A stretch of DNA of 64,000 nucleotides from Melioribacteraceae bacterium 4301-Me (lineage in GTDB: Bacteria; Bacteroidota; Ignavibacteria; Ignavibacteriales; Melioribacteraceae): assembly GCA_041538185.1 (NCBI GenBank), contig JBGORM010000001.1, positions 496,001-560,000 of the forward strand. The letters are read 5' to 3'. Both the position numbers and the translations under genes were made by a program. Positions 41,333-49,941 of this stretch are shown in pieces; position 1 is the stretch's first letter; the number at the start of each line of letters is the position of its first letter. The notes beneath the pieces are model-generated. The model ran no database searches. It worked only from the letters and a program-made list of their open reading frames with translations, and had not been told where the DNA came from.

Positions 41333-43674
41333 TAACTAAGGAAACATTAGAAAAATTGGAATTCTTTAAAGTAACAGAATATGCCGCAAAATACTGTTAT
41401 ACTGAATTAGGAAAAACACTTACGTTGAACTTGAGACCACTTTCAAAATTAGATGAAGTGATTAATGAGGGGAAAAGAGTTTCACAAGCGAAAGAAATTT
41501 TAATAAAATTGGAAACACCCCCATTTAGTTCATTGCCAGATATCTCAGAAATAATTGCAAAAAGTAGAATAGATGGAGCCGTATTAACAATAAGAAATAT
41601 TTTGGATGTTCTAACTCTTGCTGAAGTTTCAAGAAAAATTGTACAGTTTTTTAGAAACAAAGGAAGTGAATTTCCGGATTTATACTTCCTTGCTAAAGAG
41701 CTGTTTGTAGATAAAGTTTTCGAAAGCCATATAACGCGCATAATAGATGAGAACGGCGATATTAAAGACGATGCGACTCCAAGATTAAAGGAAATTAGAA
41801 GAGAAATAAAAGAAAAAGAAGAGTCGTTAAGAAAAGTTGTAAACACACTGCTGAAGACATTTAGTGATTCATACTTAGTACAAGATGAGTATATAACATT
41901 AAGAGATGGCAGAATTGTATTGCCAATTAAATCAGAACACAAAAGACATATCAAGGGTTTCATACATTCTGAATCTTCAACAGGACAAACTGTCTACATA
42001 GAACCAGAGGAGACGTTGGAGCTGAACAACGATATTTTGTCATTAAACTTTGCAGAAAAAAGAGAAATAGAAAAAATATTACGCAGCTTAACAGAAAAAA
42101 TAGGTTCGTTATCTAACCAGTTAAAAAATTCACTTGACTTAATTGCTTTGCTGGATTCTTACTTCGCTCGTGCTAAGTATTCTATTGAAATACTTGGCAG
42201 CTTTCCTTCTTTTCTTGAAGATAAGCCTATTCAGCTTTTGGACTTACGGCATCCTATACTAATTAAGAAAGTAGGAATTAAAAATACTGTGCCGCTTAAT
42301 CTTAAAGTAGATAATCAAAAAGTTATTTTAATTACTGGTCCAAATGCCGGCGGTAAAACTGTTGTGCTTAAAACTGTAGGTATATCTGTTTTAATGGTTC
42401 AATCAGGTTTTCATATCCCTTGTCATCCAGATAGCAACTTACATTTTTTCAGCGACATTTTAGTTGATATTGGTGACCAGCAATCAATCGAAGAGGATCT
42501 GAGTACTTTTAGCTCGCATCTATCTAACATTAACAAAATAATTAACTGTGCAAATGAAACCAGCTTAGTTCTCTTAGATGAAATTGGTACCGGGACTGAC
42601 CCCGTTGAAGGTTCAGCGTTAGCAATTGGAATTCTGCAAACACTGAAAGAAAAAAATGCTTTGGTATTAGCTACTACTCACCACGGCAATTTAAAGATTT
42701 TAGCTAATGAGTTAGAAGGATTTGAGAATGCATCAATGGAATTTGACACTCAAAAGCTTGTACCTACTTATAAATTCCATCAAGGAATACCAGGTTCTAG
42801 TTATGCTTTTGAAGTAGTTGAAAGAATTGGATTTAGTAAAAGTTTCATTAGCCTGGCCAAAAAATATTTGGATGTTGACAAAAATAAAGTGGAAAGATTT
42901 TTAATAGATATTGAGCAAAAATCTAAAGAATTAAGAAAACAGCTAAATCAACTTGAAGTAGAAAATATAAGATTAAAAGGCTTGGCAAACTTGTATCAGC
43001 AGAAGGTAGAGAATTTGGAAAGGGAAAAAAATAAAATTCTTCTGGAGGCTAAACAAAAGGCTCAAGATTATTTAAAAGATGTTAATAAAAAAATTGAAGC
43101 GGCTATAAAAAATATTCGTGAATCTAAAGCTAATAAAGAGATAGTGCATAAAGAACGCCAAGAAATAAAAGAACTTCAAAAAGAAATTGAATCAAAAATA
43201 TCTTTTGAACAGACCAAAGAACCGGTCAAAGGAAGTTTTAGGATAGGTGATTATGTCTCAATTAAAAATACAAATACTGTGGGTATTATAAGCGGCATCG
43301 ATGAAAACAAAAATAAAGCTATAATCGTAATTGGCAGCATAAAACTTCAATCAAAAATTTCTGATTTAGTGCATGCTAATAAAATTGAACCACAAACTGC
43401 TGACTTTAAAAGAAATTTATATGATTCTAAAATTCATAATTATAGATTAGATATAAGAGGTAAACGTGTTGATGAATCCGAAAAAGAAATAATAAAATTC
43501 CTAGATGATGCATATTCGAGCGGTGTTGATAGAATTGAAATTTTACACGGGAAGGGTACCGGTGCACTCAAACAAAAAGTACAAGAAATTTTAAAAAATT
43601 ATAAATATGTTAAAAATTATTATTTTGCAGATATTGAAAGTGGTGGGGACGGTATTACGATAGTAGAATTTTAA
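41329..43674 (+). CDS. mutS2: Endonuclease MutS2
   Basis: A 781-residue MutS2. The MutS ATPase domain shows Walker A ITGPNAGGKTVVLK near residue 335, Walker B LVLLDEIGTGTDP and the following ATTHHGNLKILA. A coiled-coil stretch (about 515-625) is rich in Lys and Glu. The C-terminal Smr nuclease domain (about 705-781) contains LDIRGKRVDESEKEI and LHGKGTGALKQKV. It lacks the mismatch-recognition domain of MutS. Roles in recombination control and ribosome-collision rescue have been proposed for the family. The length is typical (about 780-800). Confidence 0.96.
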   Translation: MITKETLEKLEFFKVTEYAAKYCYTELGKTLTLNLRPLSKLDEVINEGKRVSQAKEILIKLETPPFSSLPDISEIIAKSRIDGAVLTIRNILDVLTLAEVSRKIVQFFRNKGSEFPDLYFLAKELFVDKVFESHITRIIDENGDIKDDATPRLKEIRREIKEKEESLRKVVNTLLKTFSDSYLVQDEYITLRDGRIVLPIKSEHKRHIKGFIHSESSTGQTVYIEPEETLELNNDILSLNFAEKREIEKILRSLTEKIGSLSNQLKNSLDLIALLDSYFARAKYSIEILGSFPSFLEDKPIQLLDLRHPILIKKVGIKNTVPLNLKVDNQKVILITGPNAGGKTVVLKTVGISVLMVQSGFHIPCHPDSNLHFFSDILVDIGDQQSIEEDLSTFSSHLSNINKIINCANETSLVLLDEIGTGTDPVEGSALAIGILQTLKEKNALVLATTHHGNLKILANELEGFENASMEFDTQKLVPTYKFHQGIPGSSYAFEVVERIGFSKSFISLAKKYLDVDKNKVERFLIDIEQKSKELRKQLNQLEVENIRLKGLANLYQQKVENLEREKNKILLEAKQKAQDYLKDVNKKIEAAIKNIRESKANKEIVHKERQEIKELQKEIESKISFEQTKEPVKGSFRIGDYVSIKNTNTVGIISGIDENKNKAIIVIGSIKLQSKISDLVHANKIEPQTADFKRNLYDSKIHNYRLDIRGKRVDESEKEIIKFLDDAYSSGVDRIEILHGKGTGALKQKVQEILKNYKYVKNYYFADIESGGDGITIVEF

Positions 43675-43679
43675 TTTAT

Positions 43680-45173
43680 ATGTTCAAAAAAATATTGATT
43701 GCAAATAGAGGAGAGATTGCCGTAAGAATTGCAAGAGCATGCAGGGAACTTAATATTAAATCTGCTGCTATTTATTCTGATGCTGATAGAAATTCTCTTC
43801 ATGTAAGACATGCCGACGAGGCTTATTACATTGGTAGTTCACCCGCTAATGAATCCTACCTTAACTACCCAAAAATTATTGAACTTGCAAAAAAAATTGC
43901 CGCTGATGCTATTCACCCAGGTTATGGATTTCTTTCGGAAAATGCTGAGTTTATTAGTGCAGTGGAAAACAGCAATATTACTTTTATTGGCCCTTCTGCT
44001 AAGTCAGTAGCATTAATGGGCGAAAAAACAGCAGCCCGACTATTAATGAAAAAAAATAATATTCCAGTTGTACCTGGCAGCGAAAAATCACTTACAAACG
44101 TAAATGAAGCGATGGAAATAGCTAATGAAATCGGTTACCCAGTAATGTTAAAAGCTTCTGCTGGCGGCGGCGGTAAAGGAATGAGAAAAGTTTTTAATGA
44201 GAACGAATTAAAAGTTGAGTTCGAGAGGGCTAAAAATGAAGCATTAAAAGCTTTTGGCAACAACGCTGTTTATTTAGAGAAACTAATTGAAGAGCCGAAG
44301 CATATTGAGGTTCAAATAATAGCTGACAAACATGGAAATTATGCTCACTTATTCGAAAGGGAATGTTCAGTTCAAAGAAGGCATCAGAAAATAATTGAAG
44401 AATCACCCTCAACTTTTGTAGATGAATTTATAAGAGAAAAAATTACTAAAGCTGCCATTGAAGCTGCAAAAGCCTGTAATTATTATAATGCTGGTACAAT
44501 AGAATTTTTAATGGATAAAAACAAAAATTTCTATTTTCTTGAAATGAATACACGGTTACAAGTTGAACATCCCGTAACTGAAATGATTACAGGTATCGAC
44601 TTAGTTAAAGAACAAATTAGTATTGCGCAGGGCAATAAGTTATCTTTCTCTCAAAATGACCTTAAAATAAACGGTCACGCCATAGAATGTAGAATTTATG
44701 CTGAAGATATTAACAATAACTTTGCTCCTTCCATTGGCCAAATTAAATTACACAAACCTCCTCTAGGACCTGGAGTAAGGTTAGATTCTGGCATTGATGT
44801 TTTTTCTGATGTACCAGTTTATTACGACCCAATTTTAAGTAAAGTAATCACATGGGGTAAAAATAGAGAAGAGGCAATTGAAAGAATGAAAAGAGCGCTT
44901 AGCGAATATCAAATTGTAGGTGTTATTACTAACATACCTGTGTTTAATTGGATTTTTAGTCATGAAGTATTTATTAATGGCTCATTCACAATAAACTTTA
45001 TTGAAAAGGAATTTTTGCCCAAATTCTTAACAGAAAGCAAATTACAGTCTAATGAAAAGTATGAACTTGTTTCAGCTATATTTGGGGCGATGATAAAAAA
45101 CTCTGAACAATCTAATGCGGTATTTATTAATAATAACAAATCTAATAATTGGCTAAGTCAAAATTATGAATGA
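43680..45173 (+). CDS. Biotin carboxylase subunit of an acyl-CoA carboxylase
   Basis: A 497-residue ATP-grasp enzyme that carboxylates biotin with ATP and bicarbonate. The N-terminal segment is KILIANRGEIAVRIARACREL. The ATP-loop is ASAGGGGKGMR near residue 160, followed by RECSVQRRHQKIIEE and EMNTRLQVEHPVTEMITGIDLVKEQI. It is about 45 residues longer than AccC at the C-terminus, as in propionyl- or methylcrotonyl-CoA carboxylases. It is overlapped by 8 bases by the biotin carrier gene. The carboxyltransferase at 9.4 kb is the likely partner. Use as AccC in fatty acid synthesis is the alternative. Confidence 0.92.
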   Translation: MFKKILIANRGEIAVRIARACRELNIKSAAIYSDADRNSLHVRHADEAYYIGSSPANESYLNYPKIIELAKKIAADAIHPGYGFLSENAEFISAVENSNITFIGPSAKSVALMGEKTAARLLMKKNNIPVVPGSEKSLTNVNEAMEIANEIGYPVMLKASAGGGGKGMRKVFNENELKVEFERAKNEALKAFGNNAVYLEKLIEEPKHIEVQIIADKHGNYAHLFERECSVQRRHQKIIEESPSTFVDEFIREKITKAAIEAAKACNYYNAGTIEFLMDKNKNFYFLEMNTRLQVEHPVTEMITGIDLVKEQISIAQGNKLSFSQNDLKINGHAIECRIYAEDINNNFAPSIGQIKLHKPPLGPGVRLDSGIDVFSDVPVYYDPILSKVITWGKNREEAIERMKRALSEYQIVGVITNIPVFNWIFSHEVFINGSFTINFIEKEFLPKFLTESKLQSNEKYELVSAIFGAMIKNSEQSNAVFINNNKSNNWLSQNYE

Positions 45174-45666
45174 ATTCATAATTACAAATGGCAGTAAAAA
45201 AATAACTGTTGATTTTATAAACGCTAATCAAATTAAAGTTAACGGTAAAATCTATGAAGTAAGACTTAAAAAAATAAACGATTATTTTTACTTGCTAACA
45301 CTGGATAACATAACCTATGAAATTGCATGTGATAGACTTGAAAGCGGTAAATTTGGACTATTGATAAAAGGGAATTATTACGAAATAGATGTGAAGACAA
45401 AATTAGAGGAAATGGCTAATGACATATTGAAAAAAAAAGATTTAACTAATAAGCACAACATTATTAAAGCACCAATGCCGGGCTTAATACTTAAAGTTAA
45501 CAAGCATAAAGGCGATGAAGTTAAAATAGGCGAACCTTTATTTTTACTGGAAGCAATGAAAATGGAAAATGAGATACGCTCTCCTGTTAGTGGTGTTGTA
45601 AAAGAACTAAAAGTTAAAGAAGGGCAATCAGTCAGCAAAGATGAAATAATTATGACATTCGAATAA
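45166..45666 (+). CDS. Biotin carboxyl carrier subunit
   Basis: A 166-residue carrier. The C-terminal 70 residues are a biotinyl domain with the modified Lys in EAMKMENEI near residue 130, and typical hairpins on both sides (IKAPMPGLILKVNKHKGDEVKIGEPLF, SPVSGVVKELKVKEGQSVSKDE, read in order). The N-terminal half is a beta-rich domain like the one found upstream of biotinyl domains in acyl-CoA carboxylase alpha chains. So the alpha chain appears split into two genes here. It overlaps the biotin carboxylase gene by 8 bases. Confidence 0.92.
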   Translation: MNEFIITNGSKKITVDFINANQIKVNGKIYEVRLKKINDYFYLLTLDNITYEIACDRLESGKFGLLIKGNYYEIDVKTKLEEMANDILKKKDLTNKHNIIKAPMPGLILKVNKHKGDEVKIGEPLFLLEAMKMENEIRSPVSGVVKELKVKEGQSVSKDEIIMTFE

Positions 45667-45731
45667 TAAATCTTATTTTCTTTTACGGCATAAATAACTA
45701 TATTCTAAGCGCATTAAAAAACTAATTCAAC

Positions 45732-45744
45732 AGGAGGTCTTGTG
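45732..45744 (+). promoter_or_regulatory. Strong ribosome binding site before the GTG start of the FadL-like porin gene
   Basis: AGGAGGT at 45732-45738 precedes the GTG at 45742-45744 by three bases. The next codons begin a clean signal peptide, so GTG is the start. Confidence 0.7.
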
Positions 45745-46995
45745 AAAAAGAAAATCTTACCGATTATTTTTTCACTCACAATTTTGGCAACTAGCATTTA
45801 TGCTGGTGGGTTTCAAATTAATGAACATGGAGCCAGAGCAATGGCAATGGCAGGTGCATTTACAGCAATAGCTAATGATGCCTCAGCTATTTATTTTAAT
45901 CCAGCAGGAATTACACAGTTGAAAGGTACAAATTTTTACGGAGGTTTAACATTAATAGCACCTTCAGCTTCTTTTACTGGCCCAGCACCATCTACAACTA
46001 AAACTGATATGGATAGTCAAACTTTCACACCAATTAATTTTTATGTTACCCAACAAATAGGTGATAACTTGTTTGTTGGTTTAAGTGTGAATAATCAATA
46101 CGGGTTAGGGACGAGATGGCCAGTTAATTGGCCTGGCAAGTATTTGGCTTACGATACTGAAATTAAATCTTTCTTTTTTACACCAGTAGTAGCGTATAAG
46201 TTTTCCAATCAATTTTCATTAAGTGCTGGATTAGTTATTGCATATGGCGATGTAAAAATTATTCAGGTTTCAAATGTAGGCGCTGGTGATTTTCAAACCG
46301 AATTAAAAGGGAACAAAACCTCTGTCGGTTTTAGCGCAGGATTAATGTATAAACCTTCAAATGAGTTTTCAATTGGTGTAAGTTACCGCAGTTCGGTTAA
46401 ATGGGATTTGGAGGGTACTGCAAAAAGCACACCTGAAGGTTTTACTCATCCATTATTAAAAGTATTTATACCATATCCAAAAGGTGATGTTACAGCACCA
46501 CTTAAAACACCTCAAAATATAACTGTAGGGCTGGGATATATGCCTACTGATCAGTTAACTTTGGCTGCTGATTTCCAATATGTAGGTTGGTCAAGCTATG
46601 ATAAGTTGTCAATTACATTTAAGAATTATAATGTTTCTAATCCATTGGCTCCAGGTCCTAGCACAGAATCAGTTGACAGAAATTATGAAAATACTTTTAT
46701 CATAAGAGGAGGTGCAGAGTACAACTTATCTGATGTTTTTGCACTTAGGGCTGGTATTTTATATGACAGAAATCCAGTTAAAACCGAATATGTTGAACCT
46801 ACTTTACCAGATGCAAATCGTATCGGATTAAATATTGGCTTCGGTTATAAGTTAACCAATAATCTTTCAATAGATGTGGCATATATGTTCTTGTCATTTA
46901 GTGATAGAGATGTTACAGGTTCAAAATTTGGGTTTAACGGCAAATACACAAACAATGCTCATTTAGTTGGTGCTGATTTATCTTTAGCTTTGTAA
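45742..46995 (+). CDS. Outer-membrane transport protein of the OmpP1/FadL/TodX family
   Basis: A 417-residue beta-barrel. The signal peptide ends at SIYAGG, giving a mature start GGFQINEHGARAMAMAGAFTAIANDASAIYFNPAG, which is the FadL signature (hatch region with NPAG). Repeated amphipathic strands run to the final FadL-like SLAL. Family members carry long-chain fatty acids or other hydrophobic compounds across the outer membrane. The gene has its own GTG start and AGGAGGT and is followed by a hairpin. It begins 75 bases after the biotin carrier gene, and a fatty-acid link with that carboxylase is only suggestive. Confidence 0.93.
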   Translation: MKKKILPIIFSLTILATSIYAGGFQINEHGARAMAMAGAFTAIANDASAIYFNPAGITQLKGTNFYGGLTLIAPSASFTGPAPSTTKTDMDSQTFTPINFYVTQQIGDNLFVGLSVNNQYGLGTRWPVNWPGKYLAYDTEIKSFFFTPVVAYKFSNQFSLSAGLVIAYGDVKIIQVSNVGAGDFQTELKGNKTSVGFSAGLMYKPSNEFSIGVSYRSSVKWDLEGTAKSTPEGFTHPLLKVFIPYPKGDVTAPLKTPQNITVGLGYMPTDQLTLAADFQYVGWSSYDKLSITFKNYNVSNPLAPGPSTESVDRNYENTFIIRGGAEYNLSDVFALRAGILYDRNPVKTEYVEPTLPDANRIGLNIGFGYKLTNNLSIDVAYMFLSFSDRDVTGSKFGFNGKYTNNAHLVGADLSLAL

Positions 46996-47006
46996 AGAAG
47001 ATGAAT

Positions 47007-47043
47007 GGGCTGATGTTAACTAAACTATGTTTACCATCAGCCC
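47007..47043 (+). terminator. Hairpin terminator after the FadL-like gene
   Basis: GGGCTGATG (47007-47015) pairs with CATCAGCCC (47035-47043). The loop can add TAAAC/GTTTA (47021-47033). The T-rich tail GTTTAATTTTAATTT follows but is interrupted by A, so efficiency is uncertain. The SPOR gene starts 16 bases later. Confidence 0.7.
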
Positions 47044-47058
47044 GTTTAATTTTAATTT

Positions 47059-47487
47059 ATGGATAGAGTAAGAATTTTTTATTTGATCTGTTCGCTTCCA
47101 ATTTTAGCTTCTTGTTCTGCATCAAAACAAACAGAAGAGACAAAGCAAAATGAACAGGATAATATCTATGTTTTTAATAACCCGGTTGTTCCTGATTCAA
47201 CGTTTCAACAAAGTAATACAAATAGTAAGCAGTTAGATGCACTTAAACATACATATTATGTTCAAGTGGGTGCGTTTTCTACCAAAGAACGAGCCGAAAA
47301 ATTTATTCAAGAAAATAAGAATCGAATTAATATGGAAATGAAAGTAACGTTTAACTCTGCAGTTCAGCTTTTTGTTGTTCGACTGTCGCCTTTTTTTTCA
47401 CGGGAAGAAGCAGAAAGTTTTCGAAATAAAATTAGAAATATTGATAGTTTTAAAGATGCTTTTATTGTGACCGAAGGTGACAAATAA
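47059..47487 (+). CDS. SPOR-domain lipoprotein
   Basis: A 142-residue protein. A lipoprotein signal with lipobox LASC at residues 16-19 is followed by a Gln/Glu-rich linker and a C-terminal SPOR domain (about 70-142; YYVQVGAFSTKERAEKFI and LFVVRLSPFFSREEAESFRNKI). SPOR domains bind glycan strands stripped of stem peptides and often act at the division site. It is therefore probably an outer-membrane lipoprotein touching peptidoglycan. The ATG is at the end of the FadL terminator region and no strong Shine-Dalgarno is seen. A 243-base gap follows before ssb. Confidence 0.88.
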   Translation: MDRVRIFYLICSLPILASCSASKQTEETKQNEQDNIYVFNNPVVPDSTFQQSNTNSKQLDALKHTYYVQVGAFSTKERAEKFIQENKNRINMEMKVTFNSAVQLFVVRLSPFFSREEAESFRNKIRNIDSFKDAFIVTEGDK

Positions 47488-47717
47488 ATTTAAGTGTCAA
47501 GTCTTTTACTGCTACTTTCATAAAAAACTTAAGTATTTTGATTAAACAATTTGGTAATTTTATAAGGATATTAAATTGTACCAAAATTCATTTTATAAGA
47601 ATAATTTTTACTTATTAGATGATTATAAATACGTCTGTTTGACGAGATTGACAAAGACGCAATTTCTCTTGCAATTTTATAAATTAATTCTCATCTTGAA
47701 AATGTATTTCAAATAAT

Positions 47718-47733
47718 AGGAGGAGTAGCCTTG
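47718..47733 (+). promoter_or_regulatory. Strong ribosome binding site fixing the TTG start of ssb
   Basis: AGGAGGAG at 47718-47725 precedes TTG at 47731 by five bases. The codons that follow give the conserved SSB N-terminus (LNKVMLIGNLG), and no ATG is available before it. The 243-base gap upstream (47488-47730) shows AT-rich sequence with a TTGACA at 47648-47653 but no clear -10 element. Confidence 0.75.
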
Positions 47734-48150
47734 GCTCTTTCATTAAATAAAGTTATGTTAATTGGTAACCTTGGCAACGATGCCGAGACAAGATTTACCC
47801 CAAATAATGTTAGTGTTACTACTTTTTCATTAGCCACAAATCGTAGCTACAAAGGAAAAGATGGTAACTGGGTAAATGAAACTACATGGCATAATATAGT
47901 CTGTTATAATTTACCCGATTCTTTAAAAGAACTGCTGAAGAAAGGGAAAAAATTTTATATTGAAGGCCGTATTTCAAAAAGGGATTACACTGATAAAGAT
48001 AAAATTAAGAGGTATTTCACCGAAATCATCTCGGAACGATTAATCCCTCTTGATAGTAAAGATGTTGCTTCAGAAAATATTCAGACGTACGAGCAAGAGG
48101 GCGATGTCGATGTGGAAGCAACTGATGCAGATAATGATTTACCTTTTTAG
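47731..48150 (+). CDS. ssb: Single-stranded DNA-binding protein
   Basis: A 139-residue SSB. The OB-fold opening is LNKVMLIGNLGNDAETRFTPN, with the core TTFSLATNRSYKG and WHNIVCYN. After the OB fold (about residue 110) comes a short acidic tail ending DNDLPF, the form of the conserved C-terminal tip that recruits repair and replication partners. It is shorter than E. coli SSB (178) because the linker is reduced. The start is TTG with a very good ribosome site. Confidence 0.96.
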   Translation: MALSLNKVMLIGNLGNDAETRFTPNNVSVTTFSLATNRSYKGKDGNWVNETTWHNIVCYNLPDSLKELLKKGKKFYIEGRISKRDYTDKDKIKRYFTEIISERLIPLDSKDVASENIQTYEQEGDVDVEATDADNDLPF

Positions 48151-48185
48151 AAATTTGTTAAACAATTAGAGGACCAAATTTTTAG

Positions 48186-49469
48186 TTGGATAATGATTGG
48201 CTTATTAGAGTGATTTTATTAATCATTCTAATATTGTTTTCTGCTTTGTTTTCAGGCTCCGAAGTAGCCTTATTTTCCTTAAGTCAAAAAGATGTAAAAG
48301 AGTTTTTAAGGACAAATAAAATAGTTGGCAAGTATATACTTAATCTATTAGAATACCCCCGTAGACTACTTGTAAATATTCTATTAGGCAATACAATTGT
48401 AAATGTTTCTGCTTCGATAATAGCAGTAAGTATTGCACTTGATGCTGCAAAAATCTTAAACTTATCTGTAGGATTTGTTTTAACAATTCAAATAGTTTTG
48501 TTAACCACTATTATTTTACTTTTTGGTGAATTAACACCCAAGATTTGGGCTACAAAAAAGCCTTTGCAATTTGCTAAAGTTGTTGCAGTACCGCTTTATT
48601 GGATTGGCATAATTTTTTACCCTATTTCAAAAATATTGACTGATTCACTCAGATTGTTGGTTTCCAAAATTAATTTTGATAAATCTAAAACTGCAATTAA
48701 AATAATGGAATTGCCGGAATTAGCCGATTTAGGAGTGGAACGCGGGACGATTAAAAAAGGCGAGCATGAATTAATTCATGGCCTGGTTGAATTTAAAACT
48801 GTTTCTGTCCGCGAAGTAATGACCCCGCGCGTCGATATAACAGCAGTACCCGTAAACGCCTCATTTGACGAAGTTATGAATGCTATCGTAAAATCTGGGC
48901 ATAGCCGTATTCCTTTATATCAAGATAACTTAGACAAAATTATTGGCGTTATTTACGCAAAGGATTTACTGCCATTTTTGAAAAATGATATACTTAGGAA
49001 AAATTTTTCTACTCTGAAAATTTATCGCGAAACTTTATTTGTGCCAGAGACTAAATTAATCAGCAATTTATTACACGAGTTTCAACAGAAAAACATGCAT
49101 ATCGGTATTGTTGTTGATGAATATGGCGGTACCTCAGGCTTAGTCTCAATGGAAGATATCTTGGAAGAAATAATCGGTGAAATTAGAGATGAATATGATA
49201 AAGATGAAAAAGAAATATATAAAATTGATGATGATAACTATATCGTTGTCGGTAAAGTTGGCATTGAGCAGCTTAATGAATTATTAAACAGCAATTTTTC
49301 TTCCGAAAACGATGACTATGACACAGTTGCTGGATTTATTTACTATCACGCAGGCAACATACCACATGTTGGATATCAGTTCGATTATAATGGTTATAAA
49401 TTTACTGTCAAAGAAGTAGTGGGTAAAAGAATAAAGAAAATACAAATAGAAAAAGTAAAATTAGAGTAA
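48186..49469 (+). CDS. CNNM/CorC-type hemolysin-family membrane protein (DUF21-CBS-CorC)
   Basis: A 427-residue protein. The N-terminal DUF21 region has about four helices (residues 5-170) including LFSGSEVALFSLSQKD and GELTPKIWATKKP. Two CBS domains follow (about 205-330, MTPRVDITAVPV and HIGIVVDEYGGTSGLVSMEDILEEIIGEI), then a CorC/HlyC C-terminal domain. Relatives include magnesium transporters and exporters (CorB/CNNM) and the gliding protein GldE of Bacteroidota. The start is TTG with GAGGA upstream. A 97-base gap follows, with a possible 24-codon reading frame discussed under findings. Confidence 0.93.
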   Translation: MDNDWLIRVILLIILILFSALFSGSEVALFSLSQKDVKEFLRTNKIVGKYILNLLEYPRRLLVNILLGNTIVNVSASIIAVSIALDAAKILNLSVGFVLTIQIVLLTTIILLFGELTPKIWATKKPLQFAKVVAVPLYWIGIIFYPISKILTDSLRLLVSKINFDKSKTAIKIMELPELADLGVERGTIKKGEHELIHGLVEFKTVSVREVMTPRVDITAVPVNASFDEVMNAIVKSGHSRIPLYQDNLDKIIGVIYAKDLLPFLKNDILRKNFSTLKIYRETLFVPETKLISNLLHEFQQKNMHIGIVVDEYGGTSGLVSMEDILEEIIGEIRDEYDKDEKEIYKIDDDNYIVVGKVGIEQLNELLNSNFSSENDDYDTVAGFIYYHAGNIPHVGYQFDYNGYKFTVKEVVGKRIKKIQIEKVKLE

Positions 49470-49566
49470 CAACTAAAAATTATGAACATTGCTGATGTTG
49501 CTTATGCCTTAGAAGTTTTTTGCCTTTACGCTGATCAATTTTTAGAATTTTTCTAAAGTAAGTCTA

Positions 49567-49941
49567 ATGAGAAAAGGATGCTTTTTTACAAGTATTGCCT
49601 TAGTGACTGTAGCTATTGGTGCAGGCTCGTATATAATAAAAAAGTACGGAGAAAATTTTTTAACTTTCGGTAAAGAAAAAATTATGGATAAGGCAATAGA
49701 AGATTTTAATGATTATCTAAGCAAAAAAATAAATGATAAATCAATGAAAGATTCTGTCTTGACAATAGTCAAAGATTATGAAAATAAAATCAAAGACGAC
49801 AAATTTGACCTGGCTATGAAAAAAATTGGTGATGTGATCGACAAAGTAAAAGTCTTTGCTTCAGATGACGTTATCGATTCAACTGAAATTAGTGAACTAA
49901 AAAAAATAACAGGATATGATGAAAGAAGAACAAAGGACTGA
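49567..49941 (+). CDS. Small membrane-anchored protein of unknown function next to an MCE gene
   Basis: A 124-residue protein. Residues 5-24 form one membrane helix (FFTSIALVTVAIGAGSYII), and the rest is charged, mostly helical, with many Lys and Asp residues. I do not recognise a family. It overlaps the MCE gene by 23-26 bases, which argues for coupled expression and a related envelope role. No catalytic motif is visible. An anchored partner of the MCE protein is a possibility, not evidence. Confidence 0.6.
   Translation: MRKGCFFTSIALVTVAIGAGSYIIKKYGENFLTFGKEKIMDKAIEDFNDYLSKKINDKSMKDSVLTIVKDYENKIKDDKFDLAMKKIGDVIDKVKVFASDDVIDSTEISELKKITGYDERRTKD

Noticed and set aside
47557..47610. Direct repeat ATTTTATAAG in the gap before ssb
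   Set aside because: Two short AT-only copies in AT-rich DNA are expected by chance.
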